From contig JAFZMT010000117.1 in assembly GCA_017553245.1 (NCBI GenBank), positions 1 to 11,923 on the forward strand: a stretch of 11,923 nucleotides of DNA. Reading direction: 5' to 3'. This document shows positions 7,589-11,923 of the stretch, one piece after another. Each line of letters starts with the position of its first letter. Position 1 is the first letter of the stretch. Made by a program: the position numbers and the translations under genes. This DNA is from Methanomicrobium sp. GTDB lineage: Archaea > Halobacteriota > Methanomicrobia > Methanomicrobiales > Methanomicrobiaceae. Below the pieces are notes generated by a model that was given only the letters and a program-made list of their open reading frames with translations, ran no database searches and was not told the DNA's origin.

Positions 7589-8674
7589 TCAGGATTCGTT
7601 TTTGAGCGAACGGATGACATCGCCGAACTCGCTGGGGACAATCTCAATGACGCCGAGAGTCTTGGGATGAAGGTCAACCTCGACAACCACATGGTCATGT
7701 CCGAACTCTTTCAGCGGCTCATACTGTCTGGGACCGTTCGTAACCGAGAAGACCTCGATTCCTTCGAGGAATTCGGGCGCGATTGCATGGGGAACTCCCG
7801 AAATTACGGCGAATGCGGGATTTATCTCTTTCAGAGCCGTGCCTATGTTATTGCCGTTGGCGCCGTATTCGTCGAGAGCGCCGATGAGCCTGAGGTTTCC
7901 GCCCTCGACAATTCCCGCGTTTTCAAGTCCGTGAAGGATGTTTTCGGCGTCGTATCTGACTTTGGGAAGACCGCGTCCTTCAAGATTTGCGATGTATTCT
8001 ACGTTCGCATCGGGGCAGGTCTCGCGGATTGCGGTCAGAACATCGGCAAACATGTATGCCGTCTCTTTTTTGGCGTTAAGTATGACAACGCCTTTTTTGC
8101 CTTTCGCTATAAGCTCAAGGAGTCTTTTTGCGACGACATGCTTGAGGTCGCCGCGATTCGGCCGGACATAGGACTTATATGCCGCGCCTCTGGCTCTTTC
8201 CACCTGATTTGCGGCACGGAGGAGGACTTTCTGGCGTTCCAGTTCAGCCTTGTCTATCCATCCCGCTTCCGCGGCAGGCTCAAGAGCCGCGATGACGCCG
8301 TCAATGTTCTCCCTGAATCCGGCGTGGATGTTGACCGCGATTGCGGGTGTGGTTATGCCCGAATCGTCTATTGCCGCCTGAATATCCTCCCCTATGATCA
8401 TGGACACGCAGGTTCCGACGACGGCAATGCGTCTGGGTTTGAACTCTTTTTCGGCGTATCTCAACACTTTTACGAGGATGTCGTGACCGCCGAAGATGAA
8501 CTCGTTATCGGCAAGGGATGTTGTGAGCACTCTCAGACCGTCGTCTTCGAGGAGACGTGCGTGTTTGAACGAGCATCCCGACGGTCCGTGCAGGATTGCC
8601 AGATCGACACCCAGATCTCTTACCGTGTAGAGTCCCGCAACTATCGAACTCGGTCGCGGCTGTATGTATTCCAT
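7589..8674 (-). CDS. cfbD: Ni-sirohydrochlorin a,c-diamide reductive cyclase catalytic subunit CfbD
   Basis: This 361-aa NifD/BchN-type protein, together with the NifH-like CfbC, reduces Ni-sirohydrochlorin a,c-diamide by six electrons and forms the gamma-lactam ring of 15,17(3)-seco-F430-17(3)-acid. The N-terminus QPRPSSIVAGLYTVRDLG, the Cys34 segment HGPSGCSFKHARLLEDD, GGHD (62-65) and the Cys89 segment VVGTCVSMIIGED match the family. Cys34 and Cys89 are candidate [4Fe-4S] ligands, a role inferred from the nitrogenase fold. Length is usual for CfbD. A strong ribosome site (GGAGGT, 8681-8686) lies 6 nt before ATG 8674. cfbE ends 4 bp upstream, so the two are translationally linked. A long open frame on the opposite strand is a shadow. 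Confidence 0.95.
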   Translation of the reverse strand: MEYIQPRPSSIVAGLYTVRDLGVDLAILHGPSGCSFKHARLLEDDGLRVLTTSLADNEFIFGGHDILVKVLRYAEKEFKPRRIAVVGTCVSMIIGEDIQAAIDDSGITTPAIAVNIHAGFRENIDGVIAALEPAAEAGWIDKAELERQKVLLRAANQVERARGAAYKSYVRPNRGDLKHVVAKRLLELIAKGKKGVVILNAKKETAYMFADVLTAIRETCPDANVEYIANLEGRGLPKVRYDAENILHGLENAGIVEGGNLRLIGALDEYGANGNNIGTALKEINPAFAVISGVPHAIAPEFLEGIEVFSVTNGPRQYEPLKEFGHDHVVVEVDLHPKTLGVIEIVPSEFGDVIRSLKNES

Positions 8675-8678
8675 ATTT

Positions 8679-10127
8679 TTACCTCCATGTTTTTACACTG
8701 AGAATTACGGCTTTGATGCCGTTATCTTCCCCATTTTGTTCGCAGTCCGATCCTGCCGCAATCTCAAGCGCTTTCTTTCTGCCCGATTCAAGATTATCGG
8801 CATGATAAATTATAGTGTTGTCGAAATCATCCGGGACTATCGATTTCAGTGATTCGCCGACAACGACCGCAAAGTCGGGTTTGATGTCCGCGATTGCCGA
8901 GGATACGTCCTCTTTTGAGAAGCCTTCGCAGACGGTCTCGGACTCGATTCCGATTACAAGGATAATGCCGCTTTGAGTATCGGCTGTTTTCCTTGCGTAT
9001 TCGGCGGCGATAACCGCCGTGTTCCTGTTGGTGCCGCTGTTGGAGTTGTCTATGACCGTGAAGCCGTTATCGCGGGTAAGCGAGAGGCGTCCGGGCACGG
9101 ATGAGAACTCACTGAGACATTCGGGGTTATATCCGAGAATGCAGGCGGCTGCTGCGGCGGTTGCGATTGCCTGCCTGTAGCCTTCAAGATACAGGAGCGG
9201 ATTTGAGAATTCCGAAAATCCGGCGGTGCCTTTGCCGCTGACACTGCCGTTACCTATGCCGCCGCACCTGCATACCCCGTCTTCGACCGTGACAATTTCG
9301 GTTGCGAAGAAAAACCTCTCCGCGGGGATTTTCTTCAACTCGGGAAGGCTCTCGACCGTCTCAAGGACCTTTCTTTTGTCGGCGCCGTATCCTATGAGAA
9401 TTCTTTGGCACTTTGCCATCGAAGCGAGTTTTACGGCAAGAGCACTGCGTTTTTTATCGGCGCAGAGGTAGTCCTCGGTTGAGGTCAGCACGGCGAGGTT
9501 TCCGAAACCGCAGACTCCGAGTGATTCTTCGGCAACAAGCCAGAGATTGTTCTTTAATGCGTATAATGCGGGCATTACGGAACTTGCCGGCGTTATGCTC
9601 ACCTTCTGCAGGATTCTGCCGCCGGGGACGGCAACCGTCTCGCGTGAGGTGTGAAGAATTCCCCGCTCATTAATCCCCCGCTCATTGATTCCCCGTTCGT
9701 TGCCGCGGGAGTTTTTCGGCGGTATTTCGGGCTTTGTCGGAACGGCGTGCGAGAGCATGTGCGAGAGTGCATATGCCGTCGTGGTCTTCCCGCGCGTACC
9801 CGTAATCTCGATAATCGGCTTTGCATTCTCCGAATTAACGTCGGCATCGCTCAATCCCGATACTATCAGAGATACGATCTCATGGTGTGAGAGAACGGGG
9901 ATGCCTTCGGCGGCGGCGCTTTTTAAGATACAATACTCCGGGCTTAAATGAATCGGTGCACAGACAAAGTCATACCTATTAAGGGTCAGATTGCGGACGG
10001 CTTCCTCTTCGGAGATGCCGCTTTCGTGCCTGTAGACATCGACCGTATCGCAGAGACAGTCGGATGCGGTCAGGTACTCGGCAATCGTCCTGCCGCCGTG
10101 GATGGTGTCAAGCACCAGAATATTCAT
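8679..10127 (-). CDS. cfbE: coenzyme F430 synthetase CfbE (Mur-ligase-like)
   Basis: This 482-aa MurF/MurE-type ATP-dependent ligase makes the last step of F430 synthesis. It activates the 17(3)-carboxylate of 15,17(3)-seco-F430-17(3)-acid to close the carbocyclic ring. An N-terminal domain (1-105) precedes the central ATPase with P-loop ITGTRGKTTT (Lys114). A C-terminal ligase domain carries SVPGRLSL and DNSNSGTNRNTAVIA. A triplicated NERGI pentapeptide (143-157) sits right after the P-loop helix. ATG 10127 lies 18 bp after the cfbA stop with only a weak GCGGTT ribosome site. Its end overlaps the cfbD ribosome site. Confidence 0.92.
   Translation of the reverse strand: MNILVLDTIHGGRTIAEYLTASDCLCDTVDVYRHESGISEEEAVRNLTLNRYDFVCAPIHLSPEYCILKSAAAEGIPVLSHHEIVSLIVSGLSDADVNSENAKPIIEITGTRGKTTTAYALSHMLSHAVPTKPEIPPKNSRGNERGINERGINERGILHTSRETVAVPGGRILQKVSITPASSVMPALYALKNNLWLVAEESLGVCGFGNLAVLTSTEDYLCADKKRSALAVKLASMAKCQRILIGYGADKRKVLETVESLPELKKIPAERFFFATEIVTVEDGVCRCGGIGNGSVSGKGTAGFSEFSNPLLYLEGYRQAIATAAAAACILGYNPECLSEFSSVPGRLSLTRDNGFTVIDNSNSGTNRNTAVIAAEYARKTADTQSGIILVIGIESETVCEGFSKEDVSSAIADIKPDFAVVVGESLKSIVPDDFDNTIIYHADNLESGRKKALEIAAGSDCEQNGEDNGIKAVILSVKTWR
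8681..8686 (-). promoter_or_regulatory. Shine-Dalgarno of cfbD inside the end of cfbE
   Basis: The last codons of cfbE read ACA TGG AGG TAA, so the perfect GGAGGT also encodes the C-terminal Trp-Arg and touches the stop codon. Spacing to the cfbD ATG is 6 nt. It is the strongest ribosome site in the operon and suggests coupling of cfbE and cfbD translation. Confidence 0.85.
9658..9702. repeat. three 15-bp tandem units in cfbE
   Basis: Units at 9658-9672, 9673-9687 and 9688-9702 share the pattern ATTCCCCGCTCATTG with one to three changes each. Read on the coding strand they give NERGI three times. The unit length is a multiple of three, so gain or loss of a copy keeps the frame. It is a minisatellite in a surface loop. 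Confidence 0.85.
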
Positions 10128-10145
10128 TTTAACCGCGAAAAAAGA

Positions 10146-10550
10146 TTATAAATATTCTTTCAATGCATTCTTTGCACTTGAGATCATAAGGTCGGCAAGC
10201 ATCGGGTTATCGCCGATGGGGCTTGCGAATACAAGCGGAACCTCGCCTTTTGCCGTCTTGAAGGTGCCTTTGTGTCCGCATTCGGGAATACCGAGGATCT
10301 CGGGAATATCCACATCAATGTGCACGCCTCTTGCAAGGAAGAGAGGGACAACGAGCATTTTGTCGATATCTTCGCTTCTGAACGTGTCGATGATCTCGGG
10401 GATTGACGGGGTGCTGTTCTCCATGAATGCGCATTTGACAATGTAGTCCTTTTCTTTCTGCGCAATCAGTTTGGCAGTGTTCTCAATAAGCTGTTTATTG
10501 TAAGGTTTTGTACTGCCGTGTCCTACAAGTAAGAATCCTGTCTTTGACAT
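10146..10550 (-). CDS. cfbA: sirohydrochlorin nickelochelatase CfbA (CbiXS type)
   Basis: This 134-aa short CbiX-type chelatase works as a homodimer and inserts nickel (or cobalt in the cobamide branch) into sirohydrochlorin, the first committed F430 step. The start reads KTGFLLVGHGSTKPYNK with metal-binding His11; the second conserved His is His77 in FLARGVHIDVDIPE. The C-terminal half has GIPECGHKG. The length matches the archaeal single-domain form. ATG 10550 has no good Shine-Dalgarno, and TATA-like boxes lie close upstream, so the message may have a very short leader. It is the first gene of cfbA-E-D-B. Confidence 0.94.
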   Translation of the reverse strand: MSKTGFLLVGHGSTKPYNKQLIENTAKLIAQKEKDYIVKCAFMENSTPSIPEIIDTFRSEDIDKMLVVPLFLARGVHIDVDIPEILGIPECGHKGTFKTAKGEVPLVFASPIGDNPMLADLMISSAKNALKEYL

Positions 10551-10574
10551 ATCATATTAGTTATTACGATATTG

Positions 10575-10602
10575 AATAAAATAGTTACTGGTTTATACTT
10601 TG
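10575..10602 (-). promoter_or_regulatory. candidate promoter of the cfb operon
   Basis: The minus strand carries two TATA-like strings: AGTATAAAC (centre near 10595, within the last codons of the upstream gene) and CTATTTTATT (centre near 10579). They would place transcript starts about 17 nt or about 3 nt before the cfbA ATG. The lack of a ribosome site at cfbA fits the short-leader option. Which box is used cannot be told from sequence. Confidence 0.4.
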
Positions 10603-11007
10603 GGCTGACGTAATTTTCAATTTTCTTCCCTGCCCGCGTTTGGCTCTCGCTCTGATAGCTCCGATTACGTCGCGGCTGGTCTGAGTTAAGCCGTGCAGAA
10701 AGATGTCAACGAGGATTGCGTGTTTTGACGCATCGTATCTGGGATTGGTGAACTCTCCGATCTCTTCGTTGAGACCGCGGGAAAAAGAATGAACTGCCCA
10801 TCCGGTGTTGTCGGCGACCTTGAATTCCGCGAGGTTTTCGGGAGTGTAGATTGTGGGGTAGCTGGAGAGCGAGTCGTGCCATTCGCCTTCGGCGAGGAGG
10901 ACGACGTTCTTGAGCTCTACCGCATCCCCGCCGTCATCGTCTCCGGCGAAATCCAGACGGTGATTGACAAGGTGTTTGACCTGTGTGGTTGCATTGGATG
11001 TGTTCAT
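10585..11007 (-). CDS. short protein resembling the N-terminus of a viral capsid-maturation (prohead) protease; probable remnant
   Basis: 140 aa. The segment from LKNVVLLAEGEWHDS through PTIYTPENLAEF, WAVHSFSRG and EIGEFTNPRYD to ILVDIFLHGLTQTSRD has the pattern of prohead-protease-like proteins of head-tail viruses and archaeal proviruses. That pattern is a strand with 'EG.W', an opening helix, a conserved His (in AVHS), then 'IG...NPRY' and a 'HGLT' strand. The frame ends in a basic tail (KRGQGRKLKITSAQS) before the place where the catalytic Ser strand is expected, and no other frame continues it. It is therefore probably a truncated gene. ATG 11007 lies about 25 nt after a TATA-like box with no ribosome site. 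No other virus gene is visible. The family assignment is from memory of patterns and is moderate; it could be a small stand-alone protein of unknown role. Confidence 0.5.
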   Translation of the reverse strand: MNTSNATTQVKHLVNHRLDFAGDDDGGDAVELKNVVLLAEGEWHDSLSSYPTIYTPENLAEFKVADNTGWAVHSFSRGLNEEIGEFTNPRYDASKHAILVDIFLHGLTQTSRDVIGAIRARAKRGQGRKLKITSAQSINQ

Positions 11008-11028
11008 TGGGGATATCTGTGCGTTCCC

Positions 11029-11036
11029 TTATATTA
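11029..11036 (-). promoter_or_regulatory. TATA-like box before the protease-like gene
   Basis: The minus strand reads GATAATATAAGG, centred about 25 bases before ATG 11007. This is the distance expected if transcription starts at or next to the start codon, i.e. a leaderless message. The absence of a Shine-Dalgarno supports this. Confidence 0.45.
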
Positions 11037-11125
11037 TCGAGTATGGTAAAATCGAATCTAATGCACTGCTGCGGGGCAACCTGTCGGAACATCGGAACTG
11101 CCGACATGTCCGATACGTTCGCACA

Positions 11126-11139
11126 TCCATACGTATGGA
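11126..11139. repeat. perfect 14-bp palindrome
   Basis: TCCATACGTATGGA reads the same on both strands. It has no loop, so it is more likely a protein-binding dyad than an RNA hairpin, or chance. Confidence 0.5.
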
Positions 11140-11178
11140 AGGCGGAACTGTTCGGAGAAAAGAAGGAGTTTTCAGTTC

Positions 11179-11227
11179 GGGCAAATTTTGCACATACTGA
11201 GACTGAGTTATTGCAGATTATGCAACA
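11179..11227. repeat. two palindromes related to the hairpin array
   Basis: GGGCAAATTTTGCACA (11179-11194) and TTGCAGATTATGCAACA (11211-11227) share the G/T-GCA-N5/6-TGCA-A/C core with hairpins 2 and 3 of the array downstream. The second differs from the hairpin 3 core in one of 13 bases (TGCAGATTATGCA versus TGCAGATAATGCA). Confidence 0.6.
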
Positions 11228-11239
11228 CTGATTTTTATG

Positions 11240-11316
11240 AACTGCCGAGTATAATTCGGCAGTTGAACTGTTGCAAAAAATACAACAGTTGAACTTGTGC
11301 AGATAATGCACAGGTT
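11240..11316. repeat. array of three 25-nt hairpins on a 26-bp period
   Basis: Hairpins lie at 11240-11264 (9-bp stem, 7-nt loop GTATAAT), 11266-11290 (8-bp stem, 9-nt loop) and 11292-11316 (10-bp stem with one G-U, loop GATAA). Each is exactly 25 nt and single G bases (11265, 11291) separate them. A G also precedes the first. The outer arms AACT...AGTT (GGTT in the third) are kept, while inner arms differ with both sides changed together (GCCGA/TCGGC, GTTG/CAAC, TGTGCA/TGCACA). The period is not a multiple of three, so the array is not coding. Confidence 0.85.
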
Positions 11317-11341
11317 AACCGGTTGAGAAGAGCTGAGAAAA

Positions 11342-11359
11342 CCCCTCGAATTCGAGGGG
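11342..11359. terminator. perfect 18-bp palindrome, possible bidirectional terminator
   Basis: CCCCTCGAATTCGAGGGG folds as a 7-bp GC-rich stem with an AATT loop. It is preceded by AAAA and followed by GTTT, so on the minus strand the stem is followed by TTTT. It could stop transcripts from 11682 that pass the nearer hairpin, or protect the hairpin array region from read-through. Confidence 0.45.
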
Positions 11360-11363
11360 GTTT

Positions 11364-11396
11364 AACCTATCAATAACCTGTCAATACCTATCAAAA
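11364..11396. repeat. three 11-bp direct repeats (iteron-like)
   Basis: AACCTATCAAT (11364-11374), AACCTGTCAAT (11375-11385) and ACCTATCAAAA (11386-11396) lie head to tail. They are surrounded by GGTTAACC, GGTTTAACC and TAACCG/CGGTTA strings. The spacing of about one helical turn would place a bound protein on one face of the DNA, as with iterons or operators. No initiator gene is present. Confidence 0.65.
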
Positions 11397-11399
11397 CGC

Positions 11400-11425
11400 T
11401 AACCGTATGTAATTGCACACGGTTA
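11400..11425 (-). terminator. hairpin after the 81-aa gene, possible terminator
   Basis: TAACCGT (11400-11406) pairs with ACGGTTA (11419-11425), and TG/CA pairs further inside the loop. On the minus strand the hairpin begins 11 nt after the stop codon of the gene at 11437-11682 and is followed by GCGTTTTGA. The T-run is short, so strength is uncertain. Confidence 0.45.
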
Positions 11426-11436
11426 AACCAAAATAA

Positions 11437-11682
11437 TTACTCGTCCCGAACCGAGAGCGTGATATTTTTTTCGAATTGTTCAACCCAAAATGCGCTTAGG
11501 GCATCCCGCTCATCCCATGTCAGTCTGTTTTTCAGTATCGCCCAGTCGCGTTCCTGATCCAAGTCATCGACGAGATCGTGCAGCTCACCCCAGAGGTCGA
11601 TGCCGCTGTTGTTTTTTTCGCGGATGAACTCAAACTCGTCAACAATCAGTTTTTTTAACAGGTTTAATTCGCGTTTGCTCAT
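11437..11682 (-). CDS. 81-aa acidic protein of unknown function
   Basis: The protein begins MSKRELNLLKKLIVDEFEF and continues with a D/E-rich, mostly helical-looking stretch (LWGELHDLVDDLDQER...LTWDERDALSAFWVEQFEKN). There is no signal peptide, membrane segment or cysteine. I do not recognise a family. ATG 11682 is chosen because AGAGGTG (11688-11694) precedes it by 5 nt; a longer frame from 11754 would run through the tRNA gene and is rejected. The gene lies 24 nt after the 3' end of the CAU tRNA with no promoter between, so it may be transcribed together with that tRNA. A small acidic protein beside virus-like sequence could be an element-borne gene, but nothing proves it. Confidence 0.75.
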   Translation of the reverse strand: MSKRELNLLKKLIVDEFEFIREKNNSGIDLWGELHDLVDDLDQERDWAILKNRLTWDERDALSAFWVEQFEKNITLSVRDE

Positions 11683-11706
11683 TGTAACACCTCTGAAAAA
11701 TGATAA

Positions 11707-11790
11707 TAGCGTCGAGAGGATTCGAACCTCTGAAGCTTTCGCACTCCGGATCATGAGTCCGGCGGGATGACCAAGCTACCCCACGACGCT
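11707..11790 (-). tRNA. tRNA with CAU anticodon, Met (initiator-like), long variable region
   Basis: 84-nt cloverleaf: acceptor AGCGTCG/CGACGCT with discriminator A, D-arm GGGTAGCTTGGTCATCCC, anticodon stem CCGGA/TCCGG with loop CTCATGA (anticodon CAT), and T-arm AGAGG-TTCGAAT-CCTCT. The A1-U72 pair and the D-arm resemble archaeal initiator tRNA, but the anticodon stem lacks the full GGG/CCC run. The variable region has 14 nt (AGTGCGAAAGCTTC) instead of the usual 5 or so. It could be a genuine odd Met tRNA, an Ile2 tRNA read after C34 modification, or a decayed copy. No CCA is encoded and no clear TATA box lies at the expected distance. A T-run (ATTTTTC) follows the 3' end. Confidence 0.85.
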
Positions 11791-11804
11791 GAAAAAAGTG
11801 AACT

Positions 11805-11821
11805 GTCCGGAATTTCCGAAC
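11805..11821. repeat. 17-bp inverted repeat upstream of the CAU tRNA
   Basis: GTCCGGAATTTCCGAAC has 8-bp arms with one mismatch around a central T. It lies 15-31 bases before the tRNA 5' end, where a promoter would be expected, so it could be a binding site or the end of a transcript hairpin for the gene ending at 11837. Confidence 0.45.
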
Positions 11822-11836
11822 ATTTGGAAAAGTGGT

Positions 11837-11923
11837 TTAGTCTTTTGAGACTTTTATGTCTTCGTAGATTTCCGGAGGATATTTGCCTATTTTATCCGGG
11901 TGGTGCGCATCCCACATAAACCG
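11837..11923 (-). CDS. C-terminal end of an unidentified gene
   Basis: The last 28 codons of a gene that begins beyond the window: ...FMWDAHHPDKIGKYPP...EIYEDIKVSKD, then TAA. The composition (Pro/Tyr/His-rich motif, charged tail) looks like real coding sequence and the frame is open to the window edge. I cannot name a family from this fragment. The tRNA 5' end lies 46 bp downstream. Confidence 0.6.
   Translation of the reverse strand, partial: RFMWDAHHPDKIGKYPPEIYEDIKVSKD

Larger units (their letters stand above)
11008..11436. other. 429-bp non-coding region rich in dyad symmetry
   Basis: No convincing gene is present. The stretch holds a TGTCGG/CCGACA inverted repeat (11082-11106), a perfect 14-bp palindrome TCCATACGTATGGA (11126-11139) and repeated GAACTG strings (11095, 11145, 11239, 11265). 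Related TGCA...TGCA palindromes, three phased hairpins, 11-bp direct repeats and two terminator-like palindromes follow. Base composition becomes AT-rich from about 11160. It may be a regulatory or replication region, a structured RNA, or the scar of an integrated element. Confidence 0.7.

Noticed and set aside
7430..8701. 423-aa open frame on the plus strand
   Set aside because: It lies fully antisense to cfbD and the start of cfbB, which are clear conserved genes; its protein shows no recognisable motif. It is a by-product of the codon bias of cfbD.
10934..11311. 125-aa Cys-rich frame on the minus strand
   Set aside because: It runs through the hairpin array, whose 26-bp period shifts frame at every unit, and overlaps the protease-like gene in another frame. 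It has no good ribosome site. The apparent Cys repeats come from the palindromes.
11240..11316. CRISPR array
   Set aside because: There are no spacers, only three units separated by one base, and no cas genes. The units vary in their inner arms rather than being identical repeats.
11437..11754. 105-aa version of the small gene near the tRNA
   Set aside because: The extra 24 residues would be encoded by the tRNA gene; the ATG at 11682 has a good ribosome site.

Overview
The window looks like a methanogenic archaeon, most likely of the Methanomicrobiales. Four genes of the coenzyme F430 pathway (cfbA, cfbE, cfbD, cfbB) lie in one operon, and F430 is the nickel cofactor of methyl-coenzyme M reductase. 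The neighbouring mutS and mutL are of the bacterial type that some mesophilic methanogens carry. Both tRNA genes lack an encoded CCA end, and TATA-like boxes lie about 25-32 bases upstream of several transcripts, as expected in archaea. The order-level assignment is inference.

Layout. (1) Plus strand, 1-5871: the 3' part of mutS (5' end outside the window), mutL, then an ATPase of the COG3044 'ABC class' family. These probably form one transcription unit. (2) 5915-5987: tRNA-Glu(UUC) on the minus strand, with its own TATA box. (3) Minus strand, 10550 down to 6163: cfbA-cfbE-cfbD-cfbB. Together these encode nickel insertion into sirohydrochlorin, a,c-diamide formation, the catalytic half of the reductive cyclase, and the final ring-closing ligase. 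The nitrogenase-reductase-like partner cfbC is not in the window. (4) 10585-11007, minus strand: a short gene resembling the N-terminal part of a virus/prophage capsid-maturation protease, probably a remnant. (5) 11008-11436: a non-coding, AT-rich stretch packed with dyad symmetry. It holds three exactly spaced 25-nt hairpins on a 26-bp period, more loosely related TGCA...TGCA palindromes, three 11-bp direct repeats, and two terminator-like palindromes. (6) 11437-11923, minus strand: the end of an unknown gene, a CAU-anticodon tRNA with an unusually long variable region, and an 81-aa unknown gene starting 24 nt after that tRNA.

The mismatch-repair block and the F430 block are ordinary housekeeping or cofactor modules. 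The part most worth a second look is 10585-11800. A virus-gene remnant, an array of covarying hairpins, iteron-like repeats and an odd tRNA sit together there, which would fit the scar of an integrated element. A second theme is short in-frame repeat expansions inside conserved proteins (mutS, mutL, cfbE), two of which are themselves mismatch-repair genes.
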